Part shown: positions 24,277 through 33,612 of the stretch, in pieces
How the letters are laid out: each line of letters opens with the position of its first letter
How positions within the stretch are numbered: position 1 is the first letter of the stretch
Assembly: GCA_900318685.1 (NCBI GenBank)
Contig: ONLL01000023.1
Coordinates: 1-60,463, forward strand
DNA length: 60,463 nucleotides
Origin: an uncultured Prevotellaceae bacterium
GTDB lineage: Bacteria > Bacteroidota > Bacteroidia > Bacteroidales > Bacteroidaceae
Direction: 5' to 3'
Translations under genes and position numbers: made by a program
Notes under the pieces: model-generated
What the model was told of the DNA's origin: nothing
Database searches by the model: none
The model's input: the letters and a program-made list of their open reading frames with translations, nothing else

Positions 24277-26361
24277 ATGAAACGTTCTAAGACCATACTC
24301 GCAGCATGCCTGCTGATGAGCACGCTCATCGCTCAGGCGCAGATTCATAAAATGGAACGTCGCGACACCGTCGACCATTCCTACAACCTCAACCCCGTAG
24401 TGGTCACCGGCTCGGGCCATCACCAGCGACTCAAGGCCACCGCCACACCCGTTCACGTGCTCTCGGCACAGGAAATCAGCGAGCAGGGCATCACTACCTT
24501 TGCCGATGTCCTCACGCGCATGATGCCACAGGTGTCGATGGCGCCCAGTTCGATGGGGTCGTTCCTGCGCATGAATGGTCTTGGCAACAAATACGTACTC
24601 ATACTCGTCAACGGACAGAAACTCATAGGCGATATATCCAACAATGTCGACCTCTCACGCATTAACATGGCGCGTGTGAAACGCATCGAAGTGCTCGACG
24701 GAGCTGCTTCATCGCTCTACGGCAGCGATGCCATTGCCGGCGTCATCAACATCATCACCAACCAACCCACCAACTCCCTCTGCAACGTCACCAGCACCAC
24801 CACCGTCAGCGGCGACCAGCAGCTAACCCAGACAGCTACCGTCGACATCTACAAGAATGGACTGGGATCCTACACTTCCCTTACCCACGACCAGGCCGAC
24901 AGCTATCGCAACAACCCCCTCGAACTGGTCAATGGCTCCGACACCGAGACGCAACAGTCCATAGCGCCACTCTTCACCGGCTATCTGGCCGACGTGCTGG
25001 CACAGAAATTCACCTATTCCCCCTCGCAGCATCTGGCTATGAACGTAGGACTCGACTATTCCCGGAAAATGACCGACCGCCCCGAAACGCACCCCGAACT
25101 GTCGGGAGGCACCGACTACGAGATGCGCTACAAAGGCCTCAGGCTGACCTCGGGCTTCATCTATAAGTTCGATGCCAAAAACTCGCTGCAGGTCGACTAC
25201 ACCATCGACCGCTACCGCTATGGCAAGGAGTACGACGTGGCAACTTCATCCTACGCTGTCGGTGACTATGTCCAGTCGAAGAAACAGCGCAGCATCGAAC
25301 GGCAGGTGAAGGCCATACTCGCCATCGTACCACAGGGCACCACCATCGTGGGCAACGACTGGCAGCTCGACAAGCTCGTGGCCACATCGGGCAACATCAA
25401 TCAGGAGGCCTACACACTGGCCTATTATGCACAGCACGAGCAGCACGTCAGCCTCGGCCGGCAGACCACCCTCTCGGCTACTCTCGGCCTGCGCTACAAC
25501 TATCACAAGACCTTCGGCAACCGCCTCACACCCAAGGCCACGCTTATGCTCAGCCGCGGTGCCCTCAACCTGCGAGCTACCTACTCAGCAGGCTTCCGTG
25601 CGCCTGGTCTCGACGAGCTCTACTACCATTACTTCTCCGTCAATCGCGGAAAACCGCAGATCAGCTTTGGCAATCAGGGTCTGAAGCCTGAGAAGAGCAA
25701 CTACCTGTCGCTCAACGCCGAATATCGCAGCACGACGCTAGCAGCCAGCCTGACTGGTTTTCTCAACAATATCAGCGACATGGTGGTGAAGCAGAATATC
25801 GATGTCGACGATGACAGCCGTGCGATGCTAGTGGCCCAGTTCCCTGAGATGACTGCCGAGCAGGCCGGCAAGCTGGTGAGCTACGCCCGCTACCAGAACA
25901 GCGACAAAGGCAGCGTCAAGGGGCTGCAGTTCAACCTCTCGGTTAATATCCTGCGGGGATTCAACCTCTCGGCCAACTATGCCTATACCTATGCCCGCTC
26001 CAAGTCTGCCGGCGAGAGCGACGAATGGCAACCACTGGAGCGCAGCATACGCCACACCGCCACCGTCGCTGCCAACTATCACCGCTCCTGGTCGCACTAT
26101 GCCCTGAACGTCAACCTCAGCGGACGACTCCAGTCGAAGACCTATTACACCGGCTCCTATGAGGATGCTCCGGGATTCGGCGTATGGAGCCTTCACACCA
26201 TCCACACCATACCGCTGCACCGTCTGTCGCTAGAGCCCAGCCTCGGCGTCGACAACATCTTTGACCGCGTCGACCGGCGCATCGACACCGCCACCCGCCG
26301 CTACGCCCTCTATTCCCCCGGCCGCATGCTCGTAGCCGGGCTGAAAATATCGCTCAAGTAA
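24277..26361 (+). CDS. Second TonB-dependent receptor of the cobalamin locus
   Basis: A ~694-residue receptor starting MKRSKTILAACLLMSTLIAQ (signal peptide), with PVVVTGSG as TonB-box region, TFADVLTRMMPQV and RIEVLDGAASSLYGSDAIAG in the plug, then the barrel. It is related to the receptor at 20876 but clearly diverged, so it may take a different corrinoid or tetrapyrrole. The start at 24277 follows from the signal peptide; the open frame runs 56 codons further up through the hairpin. No promoter box is visible in the 88-nt gap, so it is probably read from the riboswitch promoter. Confidence 0.88.
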   Translation: MKRSKTILAACLLMSTLIAQAQIHKMERRDTVDHSYNLNPVVVTGSGHHQRLKATATPVHVLSAQEISEQGITTFADVLTRMMPQVSMAPSSMGSFLRMNGLGNKYVLILVNGQKLIGDISNNVDLSRINMARVKRIEVLDGAASSLYGSDAIAGVINIITNQPTNSLCNVTSTTTVSGDQQLTQTATVDIYKNGLGSYTSLTHDQADSYRNNPLELVNGSDTETQQSIAPLFTGYLADVLAQKFTYSPSQHLAMNVGLDYSRKMTDRPETHPELSGGTDYEMRYKGLRLTSGFIYKFDAKNSLQVDYTIDRYRYGKEYDVATSSYAVGDYVQSKKQRSIERQVKAILAIVPQGTTIVGNDWQLDKLVATSGNINQEAYTLAYYAQHEQHVSLGRQTTLSATLGLRYNYHKTFGNRLTPKATLMLSRGALNLRATYSAGFRAPGLDELYYHYFSVNRGKPQISFGNQGLKPEKSNYLSLNAEYRSTTLAASLTGFLNNISDMVVKQNIDVDDDSRAMLVAQFPEMTAEQAGKLVSYARYQNSDKGSVKGLQFNLSVNILRGFNLSANYAYTYARSKSAGESDEWQPLERSIRHTATVAANYHRSWSHYALNVNLSGRLQSKTYYTGSYEDAPGFGVWSLHTIHTIPLHRLSLEPSLGVDNIFDRVDRRIDTATRRYALYSPGRMLVAGLKISLK

Positions 26362-26445
26362 ATGCGACGCACGCCCTAACGCCACTTTTTTGGAATAAAC
26401 ATAAGAAAAATAGGGGATATCTTGTTTTTTTCAATCTTTTTTTCG

Positions 26446-26453
26446 TACCTTTG
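26446..26453 (+). promoter_or_regulatory. Promoter -7 box for pheT
   Basis: TACCTTTG, preceded by a T-rich stretch, lies 67 nt before the pheT ATG. Confidence 0.6.
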
Positions 26454-26520
26454 CACGCAAAATTGCCAAGACTCGAAGAGTCAGTAAGAATTAATGGTGT
26501 AAAAAAGACAAAACAACAAG

Positions 26521-29010
26521 ATGAACATTTCGTATAAATGGCTGAGAGATTACGTCGACTTCGACCTCACGCCGCAGCAGGTGTGCGATGCGCTGACCTC
26601 GACGGGACTGGAAGTTGACTCGCTCGAAGAGGTGCCTGCCATCCGTGGCGGCCTGAAAGGACTGTATGTAGGACAGGTGCTCACCTGTGAGCCCCATCCC
26701 GACAGCGATCACCTGCATGTGACTACTGTCGACCTGGGACGCGAGGTGCCCAGTCAGATTGTATGTGGAGCTCCCAACGTGGCAGCAGGCCAGAAGGTGA
26801 TCGTGGCCGACCTGGGCTGTGTGCTCTATGACGACGACAAGGAGTTTACGATCAAGAAGTCGAAGCTGCGCGGCGTGGAGTCGTGCGGCATGATCTGCGC
26901 TGAGGACGAGATAGGCATCGGCACTTCGCATGCCGGCATCATCGTGCTGCCCGACGACGCCGTCGTGGGCACTCCCGCTGCTTCCTACTACAACCTGGAG
27001 AGCGACTGGCTGATAGAGATCGACATCACTGCCAACCGCGCTGATGCCCTCTCGCACTGGGGTGTGGCCCGCGACCTCTATGCCTGGCTGCTGCAGAACG
27101 GCTACCAGACCTCGCTCCATCGTCCTGCGTGCGACAACTTTGTCGTCGACAATCACGACCTGCCCATCGACGTCGTCATCGAGAACGTTGAGGCCTGCCG
27201 CCGCTATGCCTGCGTAAGCATCACCGACTGCCAGGTGAAGGAGTCGCCCGAGTGGCTGAAGACCAGGCTGACCACCGTCGGACTGCGCCCCATCAACAAT
27301 ATCGTGGACATCACCAACTATGTGATGATGGCCTACGGACAGCCTCTCCATACCTTCGATGCCGATATGGTGAAGGGGCACAAGATCGTGGTGAAGACAA
27401 TGCCTGAGGGCACCCCCTTCGTCACCCTCGACGGCGTGGAGCACAAGCTCAGCGACCGCGACCTGGCCATCTGCAATGCCGAGGATCCGATGTGCATAGC
27501 CGGCGTCTTCGGAGGCAAGGGCAGCGGCACCTATGAGACTACTCACAGCGTAGTGCTCGAGAGCGCCTACTTCCATCCCACCTGGATACGCAAGTCGGCA
27601 CGTCGTCACGGCCTGAGCACCGATGCCAGCTTCCGTTTCGAGCGTGGCATCGACCCCAATGGTGTGATCTACGCTCTGCAGCAGGCTGCATTGCTCTGCA
27701 AGGAGCTTGCTGGCGGCAAGATAGCGATGGAGATCCGCGACGAGTATCCCTCGCCCATCGAGAATCCCCACGTGTCGCTGTTGTACGACTATGCCAAGGG
27801 GCTCATCGGCAAGGACATTCCTCACGAGACGATCAAGAGCATCTGCCAGTCGCTGGAGATGAAGGTGCTCAGCGAGGACGCCGCAGGGCTGGAGCTCGAG
27901 GTGCCCGCATACAGAGTCGACGTGCAGCGTCCCTGCGATGTGGTGGAGGATATCCTGCGCATCTATGGATATAATAATGTGGAGATACCCACCCAGCTGA
28001 AGTCATCGCTCGTCATCAAGGGCGACGAAGACCGTAAGCACAAGTTGCAGAATCTGGTGAGCGAGCAGCTAGTAGGTGCCGGCTTCAACGAGATCCTCAA
28101 CAACTCGCTGACCAAGGTCGCCTATTACAAAGAGGAAAAACCCAACGCGGAAGCAAACTCTCCACTCTCAACTCTCAACTCTCAACTCGTAAGAATCATG
28201 AACCCCCTCTCGAGCGACCTCGGCGTGATGCGCCAGACACTGCTCTACGGCGGACTGGAGAGCGTCGAGCACAACGTGAAGCGCAAGGTGCAGAACCTGC
28301 GTTTCTTCGAGTTCGGCAATGTCTATTTCTTCGATCCTGAGAAAGAGAATCCCGACAACCCCATGCAGGCCTACAAGGAGGAGAACATGCTGGGCATCTG
28401 GGTCACCGGCAAGCGCGTAGAAGGCTCGTGGGCACATCCTAACGAGTATGCCACCTACTATGAGCTCTCAGCCTACGTGCAGAACATCCTCCAGCGCATC
28501 GGCATGAAGCAGGGACAGCTCGTCACTCACAAGAGCCAGAACCCCATCTTCAGCACCGGACTGCAGCTGGACAACCGAGGCGGCAAGAAGCTCATCGAGA
28601 TGGGCATACTGGCCAAGAGCCTGCTCAAGCGCTTCGATCTCCAGCAGCCCGTCTACTTCGCCGAGCTCAACTGGACCCAGCTGATGAAGGCCACCCGCAA
28701 GAACGAGGTCACCTTCACCGAGATACCCAAGCATCCGGCCGTCAGCCGCGACCTCGCCCTGCTCGTCGACAGTCAGGTGGAGTTTGCCCAGATTGAGCAG
28801 ATAGCACGCCAGTCGGAGAAGAAGTTGCTGAAGCACGTCGAGCTGTTCGATGTCTACGAGGGCAAGAACCTCCCCACAGGCAAGAAGAGCTACGCCGTCA
28901 ACTTCATCCTCCAGGATGAGGAGCGCACCATGAACGACAAGCAGATCGACGCTATCATGCAGAAGCTCATCGCCCAACTGAAGAAGCAGCTCGGGGCAGA
29001 GCTTCGGTGA
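26521..29010 (+). CDS. pheT: Phenylalanine-tRNA ligase beta subunit, with an in-frame 7-bp array
   Basis: The 829-residue protein has the full family layout. There is an N-terminal tRNA-binding OB domain (~39-150, with HPDSDHLHVTTVDLG and CGAPNVAAGQKV), the B3/B4 editing domain (RPINNIVDITNYVMMAYGQP, then GVFGGKGSGTYE and FRFERGIDPN), B5, a catalytic-like core, and a C-terminal anticodon-binding FDX-ACB domain. It pairs with PheS, which is not in this window. Residues ~543-556 (AEANSPLSTLNSQ) are a 7-bp array placed just before the conserved VRIMNPLSSDLGVMRQTL, a loop of varying length in the family. The gene is essential and of normal length otherwise, so the array must be tolerated. Confidence 0.97.
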   Translation: MNISYKWLRDYVDFDLTPQQVCDALTSTGLEVDSLEEVPAIRGGLKGLYVGQVLTCEPHPDSDHLHVTTVDLGREVPSQIVCGAPNVAAGQKVIVADLGCVLYDDDKEFTIKKSKLRGVESCGMICAEDEIGIGTSHAGIIVLPDDAVVGTPAASYYNLESDWLIEIDITANRADALSHWGVARDLYAWLLQNGYQTSLHRPACDNFVVDNHDLPIDVVIENVEACRRYACVSITDCQVKESPEWLKTRLTTVGLRPINNIVDITNYVMMAYGQPLHTFDADMVKGHKIVVKTMPEGTPFVTLDGVEHKLSDRDLAICNAEDPMCIAGVFGGKGSGTYETTHSVVLESAYFHPTWIRKSARRHGLSTDASFRFERGIDPNGVIYALQQAALLCKELAGGKIAMEIRDEYPSPIENPHVSLLYDYAKGLIGKDIPHETIKSICQSLEMKVLSEDAAGLELEVPAYRVDVQRPCDVVEDILRIYGYNNVEIPTQLKSSLVIKGDEDRKHKLQNLVSEQLVGAGFNEILNNSLTKVAYYKEEKPNAEANSPLSTLNSQLVRIMNPLSSDLGVMRQTLLYGGLESVEHNVKRKVQNLRFFEFGNVYFFDPEKENPDNPMQAYKEENMLGIWVTGKRVEGSWAHPNEYATYYELSAYVQNILQRIGMKQGQLVTHKSQNPIFSTGLQLDNRGGKKLIEMGILAKSLLKRFDLQQPVYFAELNWTQLMKATRKNEVTFTEIPKHPAVSRDLALLVDSQVEFAQIEQIARQSEKKLLKHVELFDVYEGKNLPTGKKSYAVNFILQDEERTMNDKQIDAIMQKLIAQLKKQLGAELR
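28147..28188 (+). repeat. In-frame 7-bp array in pheT with an 11-nt leader
   Basis: The 11-nt leader GCGGAAGCAAA (28147-28157) is followed by CTCTCCA and three CTCTCAA units, then CTCG. Leader plus four units is 39 nt, or 13 codons, so the frame is kept. The same leader and the same four-unit layout recur in the GH89 gene at 41588-41626. Confidence 0.88.
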
Positions 29011-29120
29011 CAATAATCAATATCGACGACAATGCTTTCGAGTCAATCTATGATGATAATTGTAAGTTGTCAGCAACATTAATTAATATTATAAAGAAAA
29101 CCAAAGAATCGGACAAATAA

Positions 29121-29155
29121 CGGTTATTGGTTATTGTTAAATGTTTATTGTAAAA
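29121..29155 (+). repeat. Degenerate 7-bp array just before yebC
   Basis: Five 7-bp steps of the TGGTTAT type (CGGTTAT, TGGTTAT, TGTTAAA, TGTTTAT, TGTAAAA) end one base before the yebC ATG. They are less uniform than the other arrays and could be an old one. Confidence 0.5.
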
Positions 29156-29156
29156 T

Positions 29157-29888
29157 ATGGGAAGAGCATTTGAATACCGTAAAGCTACAAAGCTGAAGAG
29201 ATGGGGCCACATGGCCAAGACGTTCACCAAGATTGGCAAGCAGATTGCCATCGCCGTCAAAGCCGGAGGACCAGAGCCCGAGAACAATCCCGCACTGCGT
29301 GCCATCATCGCCAATGCCAAGCGTGAGAACATGCCGAAGGACAACATCGAGCGCGCCATCAAGAACGCAATGGGCAAGGACCAGAGCGACTACAAGGAAG
29401 TGTCCTACGAGGGATACGGACCACACGGAGTGGCTATCTTCGTAGAGACGCTCACCGACAACACCACACGCACCGTGGGCGACGTGCGCTCAGTCTTCAA
29501 CAAGTTCAGCGGCAACCTCGGCACACAGGGATCGCTCAGCTTCCTCTTCGACCACAAGGCCGTGTTCACCTTCAAGAAGAAGGACGGGCTCGATATGGAC
29601 GAGATGATTCTCGACCTCATCGACTATGGCGTAGAGGACGAATTTGACGAGGACGAGGAAACGGGCGAGGTCACAATCTACGGCGACCCCTCGAGCTTCA
29701 GCGCCATACAGAAGCACCTCGAGGCAGAGGGCTATGAGGTGACAGGAGCCGAGTTCACCCGCATACCCAACGACCTGAAGGATGTCACCCCCGAGCAGCG
29801 TGAGGCCATCGACAAGATGGTGGAGAAGCTCGAGGACTTCGACGATGTCCAGACGGTCTACACCAACATGAAGCCCGCCGAGGACTAA
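29157..29888 (+). CDS. yebC: YebC/PmpR family protein (TACO1-like)
   Basis: A 243-residue member of the YebC/TACO1 family: MGRAFEYRKATKLKRWGHMA at the N-terminus, then FTKIGKQIAIAVKAGG, ANAKRENMPKDNIERAI and YEGYGPHGVAIFVE are family signatures. Members act as transcription regulators or help ribosomes through hard sequences such as proline runs. The acidic stretch DEFDEDEETGEV near residue 161 is common in the family. It lies 146 nt after pheT; the usual TAnnTTTG box is not seen, and the upstream bases are a degenerate 7-bp array. Confidence 0.94.
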   Translation: MGRAFEYRKATKLKRWGHMAKTFTKIGKQIAIAVKAGGPEPENNPALRAIIANAKRENMPKDNIERAIKNAMGKDQSDYKEVSYEGYGPHGVAIFVETLTDNTTRTVGDVRSVFNKFSGNLGTQGSLSFLFDHKAVFTFKKKDGLDMDEMILDLIDYGVEDEFDEDEETGEVTIYGDPSSFSAIQKHLEAEGYEVTGAEFTRIPNDLKDVTPEQREAIDKMVEKLEDFDDVQTVYTNMKPAED

Positions 29889-30159
29889 GTCGCTTTCCCC
29901 CGACTCCCCTTTTGTGCCCTTCAGTGCAGCAGCTCCCCTCCCTTTGGTCACGCCATACTCAAGTGCGTCCAGCGGTCAGGGGGAAAGTTGTTGCGTCACT
30001 CTTTTGTGCCACCAGTTCACACAAAGGAAAACCATCGAGATCCCAATAAAAGGGGCGCAAAACGAGAACTTTTCATGCCTGAGAAGGGGTGAAAAAGAAA
30101 ATTTGCCTTCGGAAGTGCAAAAACTGCACAAAAAATTTGCGAATGTGCAGAAAATGATG

Positions 30160-30167
30160 TACCTTTG
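30160..30167 (+). promoter_or_regulatory. Promoter -7 box for the acyl-CoA synthetase pair
   Basis: TACCTTTG lies 23 nt before the ATG at 30191. The 29889-30159 stretch before it shows no gene and no strong terminator. Confidence 0.6.
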
Positions 30168-30190
30168 CACAAAATTTTCGTAATTGTGCA

Positions 30191-31843
30191 ATGAACAAAG
30201 GCTCAAGCTTTAACGAATATATACGCCAAACCATCCTGCACAACTGGAACCAGAATGCGCTGACCGACTATCAAGGACAGACCCTCCAGTTTCATGACGT
30301 GGCCCGAAAAATAGAAAAGCTGCATATCCTGTTTGAGAACAGCGGCGTTGGGCAAGGCGACAAAATTGCAATCTGCGGACGCAACTCCGCCCATTGGGCT
30401 GTGACCTTCCTGGCCACGCTGACCTACGGAGCAGTAGCTGTGCCAGTTCTTCATGAGTTTAATGCTGAGCAGATACACAACATCGTGAACCACTCGGAGG
30501 CTCGTCTCCTGTTTGTGGGCGAATATGTGGCGAAGGAAATCGACCCCGCGCAGATGCCGCATCTGGAGGGTATCGTGAACCTGCCCGACTTCTCGCTGAT
30601 GCTGTCGAGGTCGGAAAAGCTGGTTTACGCGCGCGAACATTTGAATATGATGTTCGGCTCGAAGTTCCCCAGGGCATTCACCAAGGAGGATGTGATATAC
30701 CATCAGGACGAGCCTGAGGAGCTGGCGCTGATCAACTATACCAGCGGCACCACGGGATTCTCGAAAGGCGTGATGCTGCCTTACCGCGGTCTGTGGGGCA
30801 ATGTGGACTTCTGTATACGCCGCCTGGGCAAAGTAGTGCCCGCAGGGTCGGCAGTGCTCGACATCCTGCCCATGGCCCACATGTACGGACTATCGATAGA
30901 GTTCCTCTTCGGATTCTGCAATGGCAGTCACCTGTTCTTCCTCAACCGTCTGCCCTCCCCCACCCTCATCGCCAAGGCCTTCACCGAGATACAGCCGAAG
31001 CTCGTCATCACCGTGCCGCTGATCATCGAGAAGATCATCCGCAAGAAGGTGTTCCCCGTGATGCAGACGCCGCGCATGAAGCTGCTTATGGCGATGCCCG
31101 TGGTCAGGGACAAGGTGAAGCAGAAGATTTACCAGAGCGTGTACGATGCTTTCGGCGGCCAGGCTTACGAGGTCATCGTAGGCGGTGCAGCGCTGTCGAA
31201 GGAGGTGGAGGACTTCCTGATGTCGATAGGTTTCCCCATCACAGTGGGCTACGGCGCCACGGAGTGTGCTCCCCTGATCAGCTACCGCGACTGGAAGGAG
31301 TTTGCCCCAGGCAGCTGCGGATGCGCCATCGACAACATGGAGGTGCGCATCGCCAGCCACGACCCGCTGAACACGGCCGGTGAGATACTGGCACGAGGCA
31401 CGAACGTGATGCTGGGCTACTACAAGAACGAGGAGGCCACACGTCAGGCCCTGGACGAGGAAGGATGGTATCACACCGGCGATCTGGGCACGATGGACGA
31501 AGACGGCAATATCTTCATTCGCGGACGCATCAAGAACATGCTGCTGGGTGCCAGCGGGCAGAACATCTATCCGGAGGAGATAGAGGACCAACTGAGCTCG
31601 ATGACGATGGTGTCGGAGTGCATCGTCGTGCAGCGAAACGAGAAGCTGGTGGCACTAGTATTCCCCGACCAGGACGAAATGATGAACTTCACCCGTGAGG
31701 AGCTGGAGGCCATCATGGAGCAGAACCGTCAGGAGCTGAACGCGAGCCTGCCGGCTTACAGCCGCCTGACGCAGATAGAGCTCATGGATGAGGAGTTTCA
31801 GAAGACTCCGAAGAAGAGCATCAAGAGATACCTTTACCAATAA
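30191..31843 (+). CDS. AMP-dependent acyl-CoA synthetase, first of a tandem pair
   Basis: A 550-residue ANL-superfamily enzyme. The ATP-binding loop is INYTSGTTGFSKGVMLPYRG, the adenylate motif is VGYGATECAPLISY, the hinge region is GWYHTGDLGTMDEDGNIF, and the C-terminal catalytic Lys is in TPKKSIKRYLY. It would activate a carboxylic acid, probably a fatty acid, to its CoA thioester through an acyl-adenylate. The exact substrate cannot be read from sequence. The 22-bp gap to the next gene, and their strong similarity, mark a tandem duplication transcribed together. Confidence 0.9.
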   Translation: MNKGSSFNEYIRQTILHNWNQNALTDYQGQTLQFHDVARKIEKLHILFENSGVGQGDKIAICGRNSAHWAVTFLATLTYGAVAVPVLHEFNAEQIHNIVNHSEARLLFVGEYVAKEIDPAQMPHLEGIVNLPDFSLMLSRSEKLVYAREHLNMMFGSKFPRAFTKEDVIYHQDEPEELALINYTSGTTGFSKGVMLPYRGLWGNVDFCIRRLGKVVPAGSAVLDILPMAHMYGLSIEFLFGFCNGSHLFFLNRLPSPTLIAKAFTEIQPKLVITVPLIIEKIIRKKVFPVMQTPRMKLLMAMPVVRDKVKQKIYQSVYDAFGGQAYEVIVGGAALSKEVEDFLMSIGFPITVGYGATECAPLISYRDWKEFAPGSCGCAIDNMEVRIASHDPLNTAGEILARGTNVMLGYYKNEEATRQALDEEGWYHTGDLGTMDEDGNIFIRGRIKNMLLGASGQNIYPEEIEDQLSSMTMVSECIVVQRNEKLVALVFPDQDEMMNFTREELEAIMEQNRQELNASLPAYSRLTQIELMDEEFQKTPKKSIKRYLYQ

Positions 31844-31864
31844 CCGAGAAACTAATAGACATTT

Positions 31865-33526
31865 ATGAAAGAGATACCGAGCTATAACGCGCTGATAGAG
31901 AAGAGCATCAAGGACCACTGGGACATGGATGCCCTGACAGACTATAAGGGACAGACCCTGCAGTATCACGACGTGGCACGAAAGATAGAGAAGGTGCACA
32001 TCCTGTTTGAAAACAGCGGTGTGGTGAAGGGCGACAAGATAGCCCTCTGCGGCAGAAACTCGAGCCAGTGGACTGTGGCCTTCATCGCCACCATCACCTA
32101 TGGCGCCATCGCCGTTCCCATCCTGCATGAGTTTACCGCTGATCAGGTGCACAACATCGTCAACCACAGCGACGCCAAGCTGCTCTTCGCCGGCGACCAC
32201 ATCTGCGGCAGCATCGACCCCGCACAGATGCCCAAGCTGGAAGGCATCATACGCAACAGCGACTACTCGCTGCTCATCTCCAGGACTGACAAACTGACTT
32301 ATGCCCGTGAACACCTGAACGAGCTCTACGGAAAGAAGTTCCCAAAGTACTTCCGCAAGGAGCACGTCAGCTACTATCATGAGCAGAGCCCTGACGAACT
32401 TGCGCTGATCAACTACACCAGCGGCACCACTGGATTCTCGAAGGGCGTCATGATACCCTATCGTGCCCTATGGTCGAACTATGACTTCGCCTGCGATGCT
32501 ATGGGCAGTGAGCTGAAGCCGGGAAGCAGCGTCATCTCGATCCTCCCTATGGCCCACATGTATGGTATGGCCTTCGAGTTCAGCTATGAGTTCATCACCG
32601 GCTGCCACGTGTTCTACCTGAACCGTGTGCCCTCGCCGGCCATCATCGCTCAGGCATTCGCCGAGGTGAAGCCAAGTATCATCATCGCCGTACCGCTGAT
32701 CATTGAGAAAATCATCCGCAAGAAGGTATTCCCGAAGATCCAGACGCCACGCATGCGCCTGCTGCTGCAGATACCTGTCATCGAGCAGAGGGTGCGCGAG
32801 ACCATCTGTCAGGAGGTGAAGAAAGCCTTCGGAGGCAATTTCTTCGAGGTGATCATCGGAGGCGCTGCCTTCAATCAGGAGGTGGAGCAGTTCCTGCATC
32901 GCATCAACTTCCCCTACACCGTGGGATATGGCGCCACCGAGTGCGCTCCCATCATCTGCTATGCCGACTGGCGCGAGTTTGTGCCCGGCTCATGCGGCAA
33001 GGCAGCCAAACACATGGAGGTACGCATCGACTCGCCTGACCCCGAGGAGATTCCGGGAGAGATACTGTGCCGCGGACTGAACGTGATGTTGGGCTACTAT
33101 AAGAACGAGGAGGCTACCCGTGAGACTATAGACAAAGACGGATGGTATCATACCGGAGACCTGGGCACGATGGACGACGACGGTAACGTGTTTATCAACG
33201 GCCGTTCGAAGAACATGCTTCTCAGTGCCAACGGACAGAACATCTACCCCGAGGAGATCGAGGACAAGTTGAACTCAATGACGATGGTCGTAGAGAGCAT
33301 TGTCGTACAGCGTGATTCAAAGCTGGTGGCACTAGTACATCCCGACCTCGACGAGGCTCGCAGTCTGGGCTTCACGACCGAGGATCTGGAGGGCATCATG
33401 GAGCAGAACCGCAACGGCCTGAACCAGATGCTCCCCGCCTACGAGAAAATCAGCGAGATAGAGATCCACGAGCAGGAGTTTGCCAAGACTCCGAAGAAGA
33501 GCATCAAGCGATACCTTTACACATAG
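31865..33526 (+). CDS. AMP-dependent acyl-CoA synthetase, second of a tandem pair
   Basis: At 553 residues it matches its neighbour along the whole length (LTDYKGQTLQYHDVARKIEK against LTDYQGQTLQFHDVARKIEK at the N-terminus). It has the same motifs: INYTSGTTGFSKGVMIPYRA, VGYGATECAPIICYADW, GWYHTGDLGTMDDDGN and TPKKSIKRYLY. The central acyl-pocket region differs more, which leaves room for a different chain length or substrate. It ends just before a two-way hairpin terminator. Confidence 0.9.
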   Translation: MKEIPSYNALIEKSIKDHWDMDALTDYKGQTLQYHDVARKIEKVHILFENSGVVKGDKIALCGRNSSQWTVAFIATITYGAIAVPILHEFTADQVHNIVNHSDAKLLFAGDHICGSIDPAQMPKLEGIIRNSDYSLLISRTDKLTYAREHLNELYGKKFPKYFRKEHVSYYHEQSPDELALINYTSGTTGFSKGVMIPYRALWSNYDFACDAMGSELKPGSSVISILPMAHMYGMAFEFSYEFITGCHVFYLNRVPSPAIIAQAFAEVKPSIIIAVPLIIEKIIRKKVFPKIQTPRMRLLLQIPVIEQRVRETICQEVKKAFGGNFFEVIIGGAAFNQEVEQFLHRINFPYTVGYGATECAPIICYADWREFVPGSCGKAAKHMEVRIDSPDPEEIPGEILCRGLNVMLGYYKNEEATRETIDKDGWYHTGDLGTMDDDGNVFINGRSKNMLLSANGQNIYPEEIEDKLNSMTMVVESIVVQRDSKLVALVHPDLDEARSLGFTTEDLEGIMEQNRNGLNQMLPAYEKISEIEIHEQEFAKTPKKSIKRYLYT

Positions 33527-33556
33527 CAGTCGCTGCGCAGATAATCGCATAAACAA

Positions 33557-33589
33557 CACACGGTTTGGAGTCTCTTTCCAAGCCGTGTG
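33557..33589. terminator. Hairpin between convergent genes
   Basis: CACACGGTTTGGA and TCCAAGCCGTGTG form a 13-bp stem (one G-T pair) with a 7-nt loop. It sits between the second acyl-CoA synthetase and the gene ending at 33613. The T-run is weak on both sides, so termination strength is uncertain. Confidence 0.6.
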
Positions 33590-33612
33590 CCGTTTATAAG
33601 TGCTGCATGCAG

